64,000 bases of DNA from Thamnaconus septentrionalis. Lineage: Eukaryota; Chordata; Actinopteri; Tetraodontiformes; Monacanthidae. The notes under the pieces were generated by a model that searched no databases, was not told where the DNA came from, and saw only the letters and a program-made list of their open reading frames with translations. Shown piece by piece: positions 1 through 30,839 of this stretch. A program made the translations under genes and the position numbers. The stretch is taken from NCBI GenBank assembly GCA_009823395.1, contig CM020512.1, positions 9,993,405-10,057,404 on the forward strand. Reading direction: 5' to 3'. Position 1 is the first letter of the stretch. Every line of letters starts with the position of its first letter.

Positions 1-412
1 CATGTAGAAATGCTCTTGTACAACTAGACTAGCCTGCTTTAACTTTTTGCATGCAATAAGCGCGTAATAACATCTTTTTGCATACCGACAAAAAAAATGG
101 TCACATCCATTAATTTCCACTACCGGCGTTGAAATGAATTCACTGCATCTTTCTGCGGCAGTGACAACTGCAGCACGCAACGTCAATCTTCCTCCCTTCC
201 GCGGTGTTGTGGAGACCCTGTGGCGTTGTGAGTCTTCGCCGCCGGCCGCTAGTTTTTAATCTTCCTCCTGACGCCTCTTATCTATCCCTGTCGCTCGGCC
301 GTGTGCAGGTATCGATTCGCCGATGATTGAAGAGCAGATGCAGGTTAAAATCAACACGAGCCAAAGGGCCTCCGAGGGGGTTTTTGTGCTGTCATATAGT
401 AGATTTATGTGT

Positions 413-419
<7 letters not shown>

Positions 420-476
<57 letters not shown>
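420..476. repeat. (TG)n followed by (GA)n
   Basis: Uninterrupted TG dinucleotides to about 466, then a short GA run. Confidence 0.95.
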
Positions 477-2474
477 GGGAGGTATAGGGGACTTTCCAAG
501 ACTTTTGGTAAAGAAAACCCACAGCGGACCTGGTTCTGATCCCGATCCATTAGTCACATTCCAAACAACTCTACCGCCCCCCGCCCCTAAAGAAAGACGT
601 CCTCCGCTAATATGTCGGTGTCTCTCGGCGTCTCCTCGGCCGGATTCCAGCACATCGGCCTGATAATAAAGGTGGAAGAAAGGCCTTTTATGTAGGCGTC
701 TGTAGGCTTAAACAAAGAGCGTCCTCTTTCTCTCATTGTGCTGATGGTTTATTGATCCCTGTGGGGAAATTGTCTGGCCCATTGCCAGCTCGGCGCTGAG
801 GTCGGAGGGCAGGGTCAGTCACAGTGCAGCAGGAGACCCGCAGCTGTCCAAAGGCTCGGATGCATGGAGAGTTCAGCCTTCGCCGTAGCCGTGCTTGATT
901 TAAAGACAGTGCTGCCCGTAAGCCTCTTTGCATCGGTGACACTGAAATTATAATTAAAAAAAAAAAAATCAGGTTTCTAATCTGTCATCGTGGAATATAG
1001 GTAAAAAATTAGGGTCTGTTGAAAGAAAATGAGAAAAAAAATCAATTTTATTGAGCTTGCCAGAGAAAAATGAAGAGATTGTACTCGGTGGTGAAAAAAA
1101 AGGTGAAACTCCTGCGAACAGCAATAATGTCTGGGTGGGTAGAACAAGCGTTTGGCGTGCAAGTACTGGATGCAGCATGTATCAGGTCGTCATGTGACCA
1201 GACAATGCACGTGCCACACTGAAAAAGAAACCCCAAAAAACAGGCCGCACCTAAACAAATAGATTTTCCAATAAACAAACACGGTATTTGGTAAGAGTCA
1301 AAGTAATTGCAACCTTTTTGGTTTGCTCACACACCGATTAGGCAGACGTTCTGGGAAGATGATCGAACCCAGTCGAACCCAGTCTTGCACAATATAGATT
1401 TGCAGTATAGAAATGGTTTTCAGGCACACCTGCTTGTTTGTAACCTCTATTTAGTCAAAGGGAATCACATTGAGACGTAAAGCCTGTGTTTGTGCAAATG
1501 AGAGCTAGTACAAGTGGGCAGGGCCAGCGCAGCGTCAGTAAAGGTAAAGGTAAAACATAATGCGGGAAAGAATCGCATCGTCATTCGGTAAGATGTGATT
1601 GTGCTAGCTTGATGTTGTTTGACTTGTGCGTGAAATTGTAATGGTGCAACAAAGAGGAAACACATTTACCACATAATCTACGGCGTAGCAAACACTTTAG
1701 TCATGTGACGGTTGTTTGAGCTGATCAGGAGATCAGAACTTCCTGGGTTCATCCTTGAATAATGTCACCACACTCTTTTTCACAGTCTGTAACCTCTTTT
1801 TCTTCTACTGTATCACTGTATTACAGTAAAGTAGTGGTATGTCAGTTATGCCACCACCGCCTGACAAAACAGTGTATTTCACCTCCGCCGACTCATGTAA
1901 ACATTTATTTTGTATAATTTTTTCCACGCTTTCGGGGTGGGGGAAACTTCAGTCTTTGCTTCAGACAAAGTTGGAAACCCCGGCGATACATCAGGGGCGG
2001 GGTCGTTGGCAGTGGCGTCGGCCGGCCGCCTCTGCGACAGTCTTGAGGGGTTGGCATTTGTCATCGGGGTCCCTCGGCACGGTGACGGAACGCACAGTCA
2101 TGGCGATGGTACCTGGCGCAGGGTCCCGTTCTATTTCAATTTCAATGTATTTATTTTCAAGAGGACAGTGTGCAGTGTACAGCGCCCCATTTTGCAGGGA
2201 TGTGATTGTACCCAATTTCAGCCAGGGGTTGGTTTACATGGGGAGTCCCCCTGCTAGTTGTTATAGGCACAATACCTTTAAAAGGAGGTCAACAACAGCC
2301 ATAAAAAGCAACAGTAAAAAGCAGATCGTACCACAACACAGCACAACGCCAATACAGTCACCAAAATAGCGAAAAAGAAAATAAATAAAATAAATAAAAC
2401 TCAAAAGACAAATAAATTAAACCAATGAAACTGAGAATCTATACATTAATTGATAGGAAATTAAAAAAAAGGCA

Positions 2475-2769
2475 TTTAAAGTGTGTAATATATGGAGAAT
2501 TTCAGAAGAAACAGCGACATGCAGTGGTTACAATTTAAATTCACTCCCCCTCCCTCTCCCAAGCTTGCCAGCGAACTACAGCGGCCTGCGCACACAAACC
2601 TGGACAGCTCGTCCACCTTCTTCTCCGTTGGTTTATTTGAGGATGCAAACAGTTTTTTATTGTACTGTGAGTGTACACTTTTATTGATGTATTTGTGGGA
2701 AGTATGTCAAGCTTTTACCCAATATAAAAATCCTAAAGCAGGCCAAATTTATCATACTAGAGCTTTAAA
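2475..2769. mobile_element. Probable short DNA transposon, TTTAAAG ends
   Basis: It begins TTTAAAGTGTGTA and ends with the inverse CTTTAAA. An internal segment, CACTTTTATTGATGTATTT, also occurs in the fragment at 4130-4216. Ends with TTAAAGGTCCAGTGTGTA are common in fish transposon debris; that is from memory and not checked. Confidence 0.4.
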
Positions 2770-3611
2770 CTTGCAATGGGACGTTCCTCCTCCTCCTCCT
2801 CGTCCTCCTTAGCAGTCAGCTGGTCCTGTTGCTGCTTTGGCGAGTGGTAGACATGAGATTTATGATGGGAGGGGAGCCATGAGGACAAACACAGCTCAGC
2901 AGTTTGAGCCGCCCTCCAGGGGGCACCGGCGAGGGAGGGGGGGAGGAAAGCTGAGAGACCGACCGCAGAAGGCGACGGCGAACTTCCATTGCTCCTGCAA
3001 TCGCCGTCGATGTTTGACGAACAGAGCCGGTTCGTGTTTGGAAATCCGGCAACTGGTGGGACCTGCTGCTGTTTACAGGCTGGTTGTGTGAATTTTAACT
3101 TGGTTCAGGTGACACCAGAGAAAATTGGCATACGAGGAGGGTGAGGCTAAAAACAAAAAAGGAAAACACGGAAGGGCGGCCCAGCGGTAATCCGGCCCGA
3201 TTGCCGCCCAATGAATGTTTCATCTGTTGACGAAACATCTCGTGTCGCCGCTCGCCGCCCACCCGCTCCAAGGCAATCATATCTGCAGCACAGCACCGGT
3301 GTTTTATTAATACGCCACCGTGAGGGAGATGTTTCAAGCGCTGCCTGCCGCTGGGGCTTCTTCTCGCTGCCGCAGGAGATGAGTGGAATCTGTATTCCCT
3401 CTTTTTATTTAGGTCGATACCAGCGGACTGCAGGGGCCGTTTGCTTGAAGGAGCAATGGCCTCTAAATCTCTTGTTCATCTCGCGTCCCAGCGAGTCGCC
3501 GACTAGTGCGCATAGTGTTTGTTTTCGCCACCACCCCTGGAAATTACCTCCTGAAAGAAATGCTGGAATTCTCTTTTTGTTTTTCAAGCGTTCTTGTGCG
3601 AGACACTACGC

Positions 3612-3690
3612 CAGGCATAGGCAAACTACGGCCCGTGGTCCATATGCGGCCCGTTAAGCTTTTTCATTTGGCCCACCGGACTTGAAGAAA
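3612..3690. mobile_element. hAT-type terminal fragment (GGCAAACTACGGCCC)
   Basis: The order CATAGGCAAACTACGGCCCG, ATGCGGCCCG, TTGGCCCACC resembles the terminal region of vertebrate hAT elements whose ends read GGCAAACT-GGCCCG. Only one end is visible. Confidence 0.4.
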
Positions 3691-4129
3691 TTGTATTGAT
3701 GGTAATGGCTGTATTTCATAATTTTTTTCAGTGTTTAAAGAGTCATTTCAATCAAGAGCTAAATACCGTGGGGCTTCAAAGATTTTGTTGTCATGCTTTT
3801 GCTCATTTTTGTTCATTTGTCAATACAAAAAAAAAAAATTGGATCTCTCTGTTGTGTTGGGGCCTCAGCGAGGAGGTCACACGGTGGAGGAGTGATGGAC
3901 GTGTTGTTTTGCCAAAGCTGGATTTGTGATTATTCATCGAAGGTGCACTGGCTGATTTGTTTTCAGCATCCTCTCAGTCACCTGCCGCCTGATTAGGAGC
4001 ATCTTCCTGGGAAATTCTCAAATTCTAAGTCTGACAGTGTGTTTCATATTTATGGCACTGTCAGGTGGGCTTCCGCCTGAGAAATACATAGGAGAACCAT
4101 TATTAAGGTCAGGAAAATTGCTTTCATTG

Positions 4130-4216
4130 TACAGCGAGTTACACTTTTATTAATGTATTTATGGGCAAAAAAAATAAAAAATCATAAATAAAGTCAAATT
4201 TTACACACTGGACCTT
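4130..4216. mobile_element. Right-end fragment related to 2475-2769
   Basis: It shares CACTTTTATTAATGTATTT with the other copy and ends CACACTGGACCTTTCAA. Confidence 0.4.
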
Positions 4217-4432
4217 TCAATGCCCTAGGGGTCGTGAGTCTGTGCATCTGTCTGCACACCTGTTGCAGAGATAGAGGTCTACAGATGGGGGACGCAGCAA
4301 TGTGTCAGATCCAGATCTGCTCAACGATGCTGAAAACACCGGAAGGCCTCCATCCGTCCGTCCGTCCGTCTGTGTCTGCTGGTTGGCCTGAACAGGCGCA
4401 GCAGAAGTCAATACCACTGTGAGGGTAAATGC

Positions 4433-4712
4433 TGGCAGGCAGACAGACAGACAGACAGGCATGCATGCATGCAGGCAGGCAGGCAGGCAGGCAGGCAGAC
4501 AGGCAGCAGTGGTGGTGGTGGTAGTGGAGGGAGGGAAGGGGGTCTGACTGCGTGGGTGGGCGTGGCTGCAGGGCACCGCGTGGAGCTGACGCAGAGCTAC
4601 TAAATCATCGCTAAGTGGCCGCAGAGACCCACCGGCTGGCTCGTGCCTGCCTGCCTGCCTGCCTGCCTGCCCGTCTGCCTTCCTGTCTGCCTGTCTGCCT
4701 GCCTGCCTGTCT
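4433..4712. repeat. Inverted GGCA/TGCC tetranucleotide array
   Basis: The left arm 4433-4507 is built of GGCA/GACA/TGCA tetramers. The right arm 4645-4712 is built of the complementary TGCC/TGTC tetramers. A 137-nt spacer with GGT repeats separates them. Confidence 0.85.
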
Positions 4713-5283
4713 GCGTGCGTGGTGTCGGCATGCTCTCCCCCCACCCTGCTGCAGCTTCCCTGCGGCTGCTCTCTATGGCTTCCCTCCACGCTCATTAGAC
4801 AGCCGAGTTAGCGCAAGTGTCGACCGTAAAGCGTCTCTAGGTGTGAATGTGAGCGTAATTACTCATCCATCTGCTGTTGTTCTTCGCCGTGTGTCTTTGA
4901 GGTAGTGAGGCTGAGGGCGGGGGTGGGGGGTCATTTTTGTAACCCTTTGACGGCGTGTCAGTCATGTGACCCCCGGGCCTGAAAACCTAAGGGGAGGAGT
5001 GAGGAGGGGAAAAGACTAAGTTAAATGTGAAAGGTCGCACGGCAACCAGGCCTCGGCTTTAGGAGGATCATGAGTTCCAACAACAGTGCTTTCACATGAC
5101 TGTGGCTGCACTGCCGTGGCTCTGAGCAGGTTAGTAAGTTCATAAATTCAAGCAAAAATACACGTCACAGTGTTTCCTGAGAATAACGCGTCAGTGGGAA
5201 GTTCATCCTTGACTTCTTTCACCATCTCCAGGAACGTTTTTCATCAAGTCTGTTTGAAAAGACGGCTCTAGAAATTAAAAGTC

Positions 5284-5308
5284 CCCTGTGACATCACAAA
5301 GGGCACTG
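5284..5308. repeat. Palindromic repeat, copy 1
   Basis: CTGTGACATCACAAAGGGCA, part of a palindrome whose consensus arm is CAGTGCCCTTTGTGA. The right arm is intact. Confidence 0.6.
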
Positions 5309-5900
5309 ATGCACTTCAGGTTAGTCACACTACCTCCCAGCCAGGTCTTGGCTCCGCCCTCTTAGGCCGAGGTCTGAAAAAGCACTAGTTTTGGCAGAAG
5401 GTTGTAAACAGAGAGCTAAAATAGTATAGAACAGAATAGAAAGCCTTCATTACTTTCTTTGTTTTACTCTTATTATTATTTCATGCTTAATTAACAGTGT
5501 GAGGCTGCGCCATTGGCAGGAAAGTTATAAAAACTGAATATTTTTTAAACAATTTAATTTATCAATACAGAAAACCTTATCAAGTGAATCTGGGTGATTG
5601 TATTAATAGCTAATAGCGCAGAGATTTGCTGTTTATCCGTTTTTCATGCCTTTGGTATAACTAATGATTCTGCTGCACTGGAGCAGCCAGCGTGTATATT
5701 ATTACAGCGCCTTTCAATTAAGGGATACATTCTTCAAATTCAGAAAATATATGAGAGCGATGATGCACACGCGGGTTTTTTTTTTCTTTTTTCTTTAAAG
5801 TAAACGATGTGGCTTCCTAAATTAGCCGGCCGCTGCAGCGAGAGTGATGAAGGTATCCTGAGTTAGCGCCATCTCGGCCACTAATAAACTTCTCAAGTGT

Positions 5901-5966
5901 CGGCACACTCGCACACATCCATGCGGAGCGCGCACAAACACACACACAGAGACACACACTCACTCT

Positions 5967-5997
<31 letters not shown>

Positions 5998-8900
5998 GAT
6001 GAATGAAAAGCAGATCCATGGAGAATCCATTATGCACAGCTGAGCCGTGTTTTGTCCGGCCGCACCGCCCGTCTTGTCTCTGCCGATTCCCTTCAATTAA
6101 GTCTTGTTGCCGCAGACGGCGGCCGCGGCCCCGTCGCCTCATCCCAGCCGGGAGTCGGACTCTTCGGCGAGTAGACCGGGAGCGCCGCGGGGCGGGAGGG
6201 AGCGGTGGGGGTTTTTCATGTCGTACGTTTCTTTCTTTTCCGACCGCTTTGTTTTGACTTTGTCAGATCCAATATTATAAACAACCGTAAAACGGCAGCA
6301 AGTACTTGAAGTGGATTAATCAGTGGGGGAAGGAAAAAAAAAGGGGGGCAAACACTGACTTGAGGTTTTGAAACGATTAACTTTCAATGGGACTTTTTTT
6401 TTTTTGTGATCATTTTATTTTTCTGGATGTGGTGTAAATAAAAGGGATCGGAGCCGCACGGTGACAGCAGCTGATCCAGGCAGGATAGGCTGGACACCTG
6501 CCAGACTGGCGCTTTGTGTGTGTTGTGTTGTTGTGGAACTTCTGCAGGGAAGGGAAAACGAAAAACCCTCAGTAGAGACGAGATCTTATCAATCAAGTTG
6601 TCGTCGCCGCCGCTTCTCCTGCGCCGTCGTCCGTTTGTTTAAACTGTTGTTTAGTGTTTTATTTTATTTTAATTTTTATTTATTTATTTATTTATTTTAT
6701 TGTGTTTTTTGTCCTGTGCTGCATTGAGTTGAGTGGGAGACGCTGATTGGGCGAGCCCACCCTTACTTCCCTAAACTGTCATGAAACAGCTCCAGACTTG
6801 CCAGTTGCAAGTTGTGGGTGCTTGTATGAGCTCAGTGCTGTCCCCTGGTGTTCAGCTATTTGGGAATATTGCAAAGATCTCAGTCTTCAGCAACTTCTAT
6901 AGCTGTGTTTCCATGACAGTTTTTCGCAAAACAAAAGCGATATTTCTAAAATTTCGACGAAGTACAATTGCGATTTGCAGGTGTTTCCATTGAATGGTGT
7001 GAATCGCTTCTGCCGTAATTCTCGTAAAATCTTGTCCCGCGACTCGCTGCTTTGATTTGGCCTGAAAACGTTCTAGGTGGGAGCTCGTCAAGAACTTGTA
7101 CTCTCAAGTCGAGGCGAGGAAAGGATCTGGAGGCAACGTTGGGTTGATTTTCTTTTTCTTTATTTTTGCCATGTGGTACCCTTCTTGAAAGTAAAACATT
7201 AAGTTTGACACTCGCCATGTCTCAGCTGCTCCATCGTCCACCTGCTGCTGCACAAGGGCTTGTTTTCACGTTGTGTGTGTGTGTGAGCGCGCCCGCGCGT
7301 TGCTTTTTTTTTTTTTTTTTTCCTAATGCCCCAACTGATGTTGTTTGCGCCGCCTTGTTGTTTTTGTGTCCCGTGGTCGCGGGTCACACCTCTGGTCGCC
7401 GCCGACCACGACGTGTTTATGAATGATGGGAGGAAAAACTCCCCCTGCTGGCCCCACGTGTTCTAAACACCCGGGCGGCGCTCCGACTGCGTGCGGCGTT
7501 CCGGGTATCCAGCGCCATCACAGCAGGTGTGTGTGTGTTAGACTGAGAGATGTAGTGAGACCTAATGGAGCCAATCCCGGTTTGTCTCCGTCCTCCTCCG
7601 TCCTCCCTCCTTCCCTCCTTCGCCTCTTCAATTATTTCCGTCCCGCCGTTCGTCCGCCCCTCTTCCGTGCCGGGTTCCTCCTCCGAATCGCTTTTGTCCT
7701 CGCTTGACATCGTCCCGAGCCCTGCTTCTGTGCACGCACCACCCCTCCTCTCCTCCGCCGCCCCCCCTGCTGCCGCCACAGGCTATATTCTGCATCCACG
7801 TGACTCCTTCCCCCCCGCTGAGCCTAAGCCAGCCGCTCGCAGCCCCTCCTCTTTTTGTCCTCATTTGCTTGTCTTCCCCTCACATGACCTCCCCTACATA
7901 CATGAGTCCTCCTCCACGAGTGATGTCGGCCCCGCAGATGTCTGTATTTATTTTACACGACATAAGCCATCCACTCTACCTACCCCCCACCGCCAGCCCC
8001 CTTAAAAACAGCCCCGGCCTATTCGGTTTTTGACTGCCGAGCTTTTGGCCGTTTCTCCCCGGCCCCAGTAACATAAACCTGAGCCCTGAATTCACATCGT
8101 TTAAATTTAGTTTTTGGAAACTTAAACAGTTTACATAAGGTCGTTGGGCCATCTGCCCCCTAGTGGTGTGAATCGGAGGAGATTTCCCGCTCATATACAT
8201 TACCCAAGAGCTCTCTTAAAGGGACGGCGCACGTCAGAGGAAAACAATATTTTTGGGCCACAAAAATAGTTTCTCTGAAAGTAACGTTTTTATATTTTCC
8301 TACAAAACTTTTTGGGCACCACTTCAGCTTCATGTGACATCATGCACCAAAAAAATTTAAAGCGATGATTGGGAAAATGTTCCAAAACAGCAGGGTGAAT
8401 CTAAAGGAACATAAAAATGACAATTTTTAAAGGAGAAATTTGCAAGATATATCTTTTTTTTTAGATCTCAAAAACAAACTGCTCTGTCCAAAACTGTGGC
8501 TCTGCTGCTGATTGTTCCCCAACCGGTCATGTGGTCATGTTAATGCATGTGAATCTCCTCTTCCTCCCTTGCATCCGGAGCCATAATCCCTTCCCATCCC
8601 CTCCCACCCCTGACACACACAGGGTCAGTAAACCGCAGCGATGGTGCGGGAAAAGCAAGGCAGTACAGCAGATATTGTCGGAGCGCCACCCACTGGTGGC
8701 AACATCCAGGACCGACTTAAACCTTGACGCTCCTGTTGTGCGGTATATACCCTTGTTTGTTCCGTTAAAGTCCGGCGCTGCTGCTATGGAGGCTGCCGAG
8801 CACCTGCAGGGAGCCGGTTTGTCTCGGTTTGCACGTGCGGGGCGAAGCTGCGGCACCTGGTGGCGAAACAGCGTCAAACGCAGCCCCTTTTAGGAAGGTC

Positions 8901-9478
8901 GCAAAACAAGAACTGAGACGCTTGAGACAGACGATGGGAAGCCTGGAAGTGAATGAAAGAACTTGCCATGTGCTCTCTGCTGTGTTTCCGCGATACTTTT
9001 CCCCTGTTTTGTTGATTCAATTTTAAGGCGGCCGTCACTCCACGTCGACGCTTTAACCCGTCGCTCTTTGTTTGCCACGGCGAAGGCAGCTGGTGTGGGT
9101 TTGCGCGGGAGGAAAATCGGCGCGAGAGGAGATGGGGGCCTCGCCTCTTTTGATAAAACGTCGCTTCCGTCACCGTAATCGACGCAGCAATCGCGAACAA
9201 CAGGTGTTTTGTTCACGAGCGTGCGCCTGTGTGTGTGTGTGTGTGTGTGTGTGCGCGTGTGTGCTCGGACACACCTGGATGCGGCAGCCGGCGGCCTGAA
9301 TGATTCAGCGTGCGGCTGTCATTGCCCCCTGCTAAATATGCTAATGGCCTGACACCTGTTTTTGTTGAAAGCCGGGAAGGCAAAGCCACCCTTGGCCACA
9401 GAAAGCAGAACTGAGCCGGGAGAACCAGCCGCTGAATGCTGTCTGCTGACGTCTCCCTCTATTCTTCTCCTCCTGCAG
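5901..9478. other. Upstream non-coding DNA, second part
   Basis: No supportable coding exon. A CA run ends at 5998. A GC-rich patch follows (6050-6230) and another pyrimidine- and CpG-rich patch lies at 7400-7830. Either could be a promoter or untranslated first exon of vdr, but no start site can be proved. A MITE fragment lies at 6901-7045. A TG run (9229-9253) lies 230 nt before coding exon 2. Confidence 0.5.
6901..7045. mobile_element. Fragment of the same MITE as 49977-50456
   Basis: Left half only: AGCTGTGTTTCCATGACAG, then TACAATTGCGATTTGCAGGT and TTCTCGTAAAATCT, all nearly identical to the 50-kb copy. The right half is missing. Confidence 0.7.
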
Positions 9479-9480
9479 TG

Positions 9481-27246
<17,766 letters not shown>

Positions 27247-27271
27247 CGGACGCTCGCGACACGCGTACGCG

Positions 27272-27355
27272 CGCGCACGCGCACACACACACACACACAT
27301 ACACATACACACACACGGAGGAGGATCAATCAACCAACCAACCAACCAACCAACC
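27272..27355. repeat. CA-rich run and (CAAC)n just after the vdr stop
   Basis: Alternating CG/CA dinucleotides then CA repeats, followed by CAAC tetramers. The sequence begins within 30 nt of the TAG codon. Confidence 0.9.
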
Positions 27356-28233
27356 CCAACCCTCCTTCCCCTCCCCCGACCGCCTTGCATCCCCTCCGCT
27401 GCCCTCACAACCATGGAACCCCTGAACGTGTGGGAGACAGGTGGATAATCAGACTGACAAAAGCCGGCAGTGAACGTCACTGCTCTGCCCCTCCTCCTCC
27501 TCCTCCTCTTCCTGCTCCCCATCTCCTCCTCCTCCTCCTCCTCTTCTTGTCCTGGACCTCCGACGCCTCTGGATCTACAGATTTTAAGACGGCTGAATGT
27601 GCTGCGGCACTCGGATCACGTCTCCGAAACGCAGCGCCGCTTTAATCATCTCTCCTCCTCCTCCTCCTCGTCCTCCTCCATCCATCCATCCTCTCCAAGT
27701 CCAGAAGATAACCCTTTTTTTTTTTAGTCGTCACCTTTATTTTTTTTCATATGAACGTGTGTTTTTTTGTTTTTTTTGTTTTTTTACAGTGGAGACAGCT
27801 AAACGGATGTGACGCCCACATCCCTTCAAACAATCATTCTCATAGAAATGTTTACATCATTCTTTGAAACAGGACACAATCCACAGATTTTTCTTTTTTT
27901 TTTCGTTTCCCAACATCCTGAGGTACAGTTAGCCGGCTAGCGCCCACTAGCACAAGATGCCTGCAGATTTTTTTTATTATTTTTTTTCCCCCATCGCAGC
28001 AGCAAAGATATCCAAATATATACAACTGAAGAATTTGCAAAGCCTACAGGAAAAGACGTCGGAACCCTTTTCAATTTTTCCTTTTTTTATTTATTTTTTT
28101 TTGTTAAACGTGTGCTTGTGTCTGACTCTGGACAGAAGAGCAGAGTGAGAGAGAGAGAGCGAGAGAGACGACAGGAAGTTGAAAAAAAAAAACCAACCCA
28201 GGAAAGTCTTGTCGCCGGGGAGACTGAGGACTG

Positions 28234-28246
28234 AGGTCAGAGGTCA
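28234..28246 (+). promoter_or_regulatory. Perfect DR1 motif, vdr 3' UTR
   Basis: AGGTCA-G-AGGTCA, about 1 kb after the stop codon. Confidence 0.45.
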
Positions 28247-28500
28247 GACAGACGCAGAGGGAAGATGCTACGGGGGGAAGCCGCCCGTTCACCAGACTTT
28301 TACGGGGGGGATTCCGCCGAACCAGAATGTATGTATAATGCTATATAAAAAAATAATTACCTATAAGCTGATATATAAATATAAATATATAAATATATAT
28401 ATAAATATAAATATATATATTTAAGAGAGTAAAAGACATGGTTGCTTTCATGGTTGTATAATGTAGCGGATTTGAAGGCGCCTCCTCAGCAGTGTGCGTT

Positions 28501-28502
<2 letters not shown>

Positions 28503-28549
<47 letters not shown>
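28503..28549. repeat. (TG)n in vdr 3' UTR
   Basis: About 23 uninterrupted TG units, with a CA-rich segment (28561-28600) able to pair with it. Confidence 0.95.
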
Positions 28550-28651
28550 ACTCTTGTATGAGACACACACGCGCACACATGAACGCACGTGTGCGTGAGG
28601 AGTCGTCCTATTTTTGTGAGTGTGTGTACAGTAAATGAGAATCTGGATGGA

Positions 28652-28664
28652 CCACAAGGGGGCG
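28652..28664 (+). promoter_or_regulatory. CTCF-like motif
   Basis: CCACAAGGGGGCG fits the CTCF core consensus CCASYAGRKGGCR at all but one position. Confidence 0.35.
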
Positions 28665-28750
28665 TGTGTACAGGTTCTGATCGGAGGTTAGTTTTGGTTG
28701 TTTTTTTTTTTTGTTTTTTTTACCGCAGGAAGGAGAATTTCTTCTTCTAC

Positions 28751-28782
<32 letters not shown>

Positions 28783-29447
28783 CTACTCGGCTCTGGGTTT
28801 ATTTTCACTTTGGACCTGTGAAGTTTGTAGACTGACAAGACACGTCGGTGGATAGTCGCTATCCCCGAAAAACATCAAAATTCTTACTACAAAGTAAAAG
28901 AAAACTCTCTGTATATGTATAGATACTTGTTTGGCTGGTTAGATTGCTGCTAAGACAGTCAGAGCGACGTAGTTGGACAGACACCAACTCACCGGCTGTT
29001 GCCTCAGGGATCCGTTTTTTTTGTTTGTTTTTTTCTCGTCGTGGTCGTGTTGTCTAACTCAGTGTTTGTGGTGTGTGCGGCGTAAGCTTACAATCATGAG
29101 ACAGAGATTGTTCTTTTTTTATTTTTTATTTTTTTCAACCTCTAAGGCATCACTGTGATTACTGGTTCTAATTACATAACAGCAGAAGGAAGCTAAAAGC
29201 AAAACTTTATCCTCTTTTGTTTTTCTCAAACACTACGAGATGATTTATGTCGTTGTTTCTTTGACTTCATTATTTCTCCTTCATTCCCGATCGTTTCCGA
29301 CATACTGGAGACAGTTTCTCTCGAACCGATCCGGAGATGGTTACTGAGGCCGACGTGGCACAAAAACAGAGGGCTTTTTGGCATTTTAGCATGAAAGGGC
29401 CCGACTTTAAAGTCTCCAACACCTCCGGCTACAAACTGAGCCGGCGC

Positions 29448-29471
29448 CAGTGCCCTTTGTGACATCACAAA
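29448..29471. repeat. Palindromic repeat, copy 2 (vdr 3' UTR)
   Basis: Left arm CAGTGCCCTTTGTGA is intact, followed by CATCACAAA. Confidence 0.6.
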
Positions 29472-29926
29472 CGGAAGACTAACAGAGCTGCGTGTCTTTT
29501 TTTGAAAGTTTACTCAAAGTTAAAATTTTTCTTGATTTTTTGGTTTAATTAATAATCATAATGATCAAAATCTGGTCAAAATAAGATGTTGAAATTTTTA
29601 ATTTTTCAATATACTACTTTTTCAATGTATTTATTGGACAACAACACAGGTGGTCGGACTTGCAAATTATGTGAAAACAAAAAAAAAGAAAAGATAAAGG
29701 AATCAGAACCTTTTAATACTGCCACCTTTTTGGTTTTATTTATTTTTCCCCTCACTTCTATCATTTCAACACCAGCCACATAAGCGAGGTTTACGACGTT
29801 ACTTCTCTCAGACATCACTACATATCATGTAACAGTTTATAAAAAAAAAAAAAAAAGGAGAAATAAGAAAGAAAAAAATGTTTTTGTGCGTGTCAGGACT
29901 CGGTGCCTCCTCGCGCAGGCCTGGAT

Positions 29927-29939
29927 CGCCCCCTTGTGG
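29927..29939 (-). promoter_or_regulatory. CTCF-like motif, opposite strand
   Basis: CGCCCCCTTGTGG, the exact reverse complement of the 28652 motif. Confidence 0.35.
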
Positions 29940-30710
29940 ACAGAAAACTTGTAAATACCACTTGCTAAGTCTGTACATAGTTTAGACATTAACGTAAGCA
30001 GATATACAAAGAGGAACCTGGATGTTGATGGCAAAAAAAACCCGAAACAAAACAAAAAAAACCCTAATGTTCTGAAGATAACGGCACTATATGCAATTAG
30101 AAGATGGATTGTTTGTTGTTCTTTCTTTTTCTTTTCTCGTGTTCAGCTGTGATGGACGGAGGCGGACGACTTTCCTGGCGGAGGAGGCAGCGGCTTGTTT
30201 TCACTTTGGCTTCTGAAAATCTTTAAAAGAAACGACAACCTGAAAACCTGAAGGCGGCGAGGGTGACGGGCCGCCGACGGAGTAAAAAATAGCCAACGCT
30301 GAACACTCCCGCCCTCCGACAGGGGGCGCTCTGACTCCGTCCACTCCAAGCTTATGGATGTACATCTTTCCATTTTTTTTCCCTCCTCTTCTCTAAAACG
30401 TCTGTTGATGAGACGACTATAACAGCGTAACCCATTTTTTTTTTTTTAACATTTTCATTTTTGTGGGAAAAAGAAAAAAAAATGTGCTTTTTATTTGTCT
30501 TTTCTTTTTGTTTTCTTTTTGTTTTCCCCAAGATTGTCGGTTTGAATGCATGCAATCAGAGTTTTTGCCGTCTTGCCGCCGCTTGGCTTTCTGTTCTGTT
30601 CTTTTTCTTCTTTTTTTTCCGTTTTAAATTTTGATTTTAGTGCGCTGGGACGTGGAAGACACCAACCAACCAACCAACCAGAGAGCAGATGAACAAGCTA
30701 TTCGCTGCTT

Positions 30711-30807
30711 CTCCTTCTTCTTCTGCTTCTGCTTCTCCTCCTCCTCTTCCTCCTCCCCCTCCTCCTTCTTCTTCTCCCTCCTCTTCTTCTACTTCTACCT
30801 CTTCTAC

Positions 30808-30839
<32 letters not shown>

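Larger units (their letters stand above)
1..5900. other. Upstream non-coding DNA, first part
   Basis: I see no exon here. It may be 5' flank or intron 1 of vdr. It holds a (TG)n/(GA)n run at 420-476, a retroposon-like remnant with TTTATTGATCCC at 750-768, an AT-rich fish-type repeat remnant near 2135-2400, transposon fragments at 2475-2769, 3612-3690 and 4130-4216, and the inverted tetranucleotide array at 4433-4712. Confidence 0.6.
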
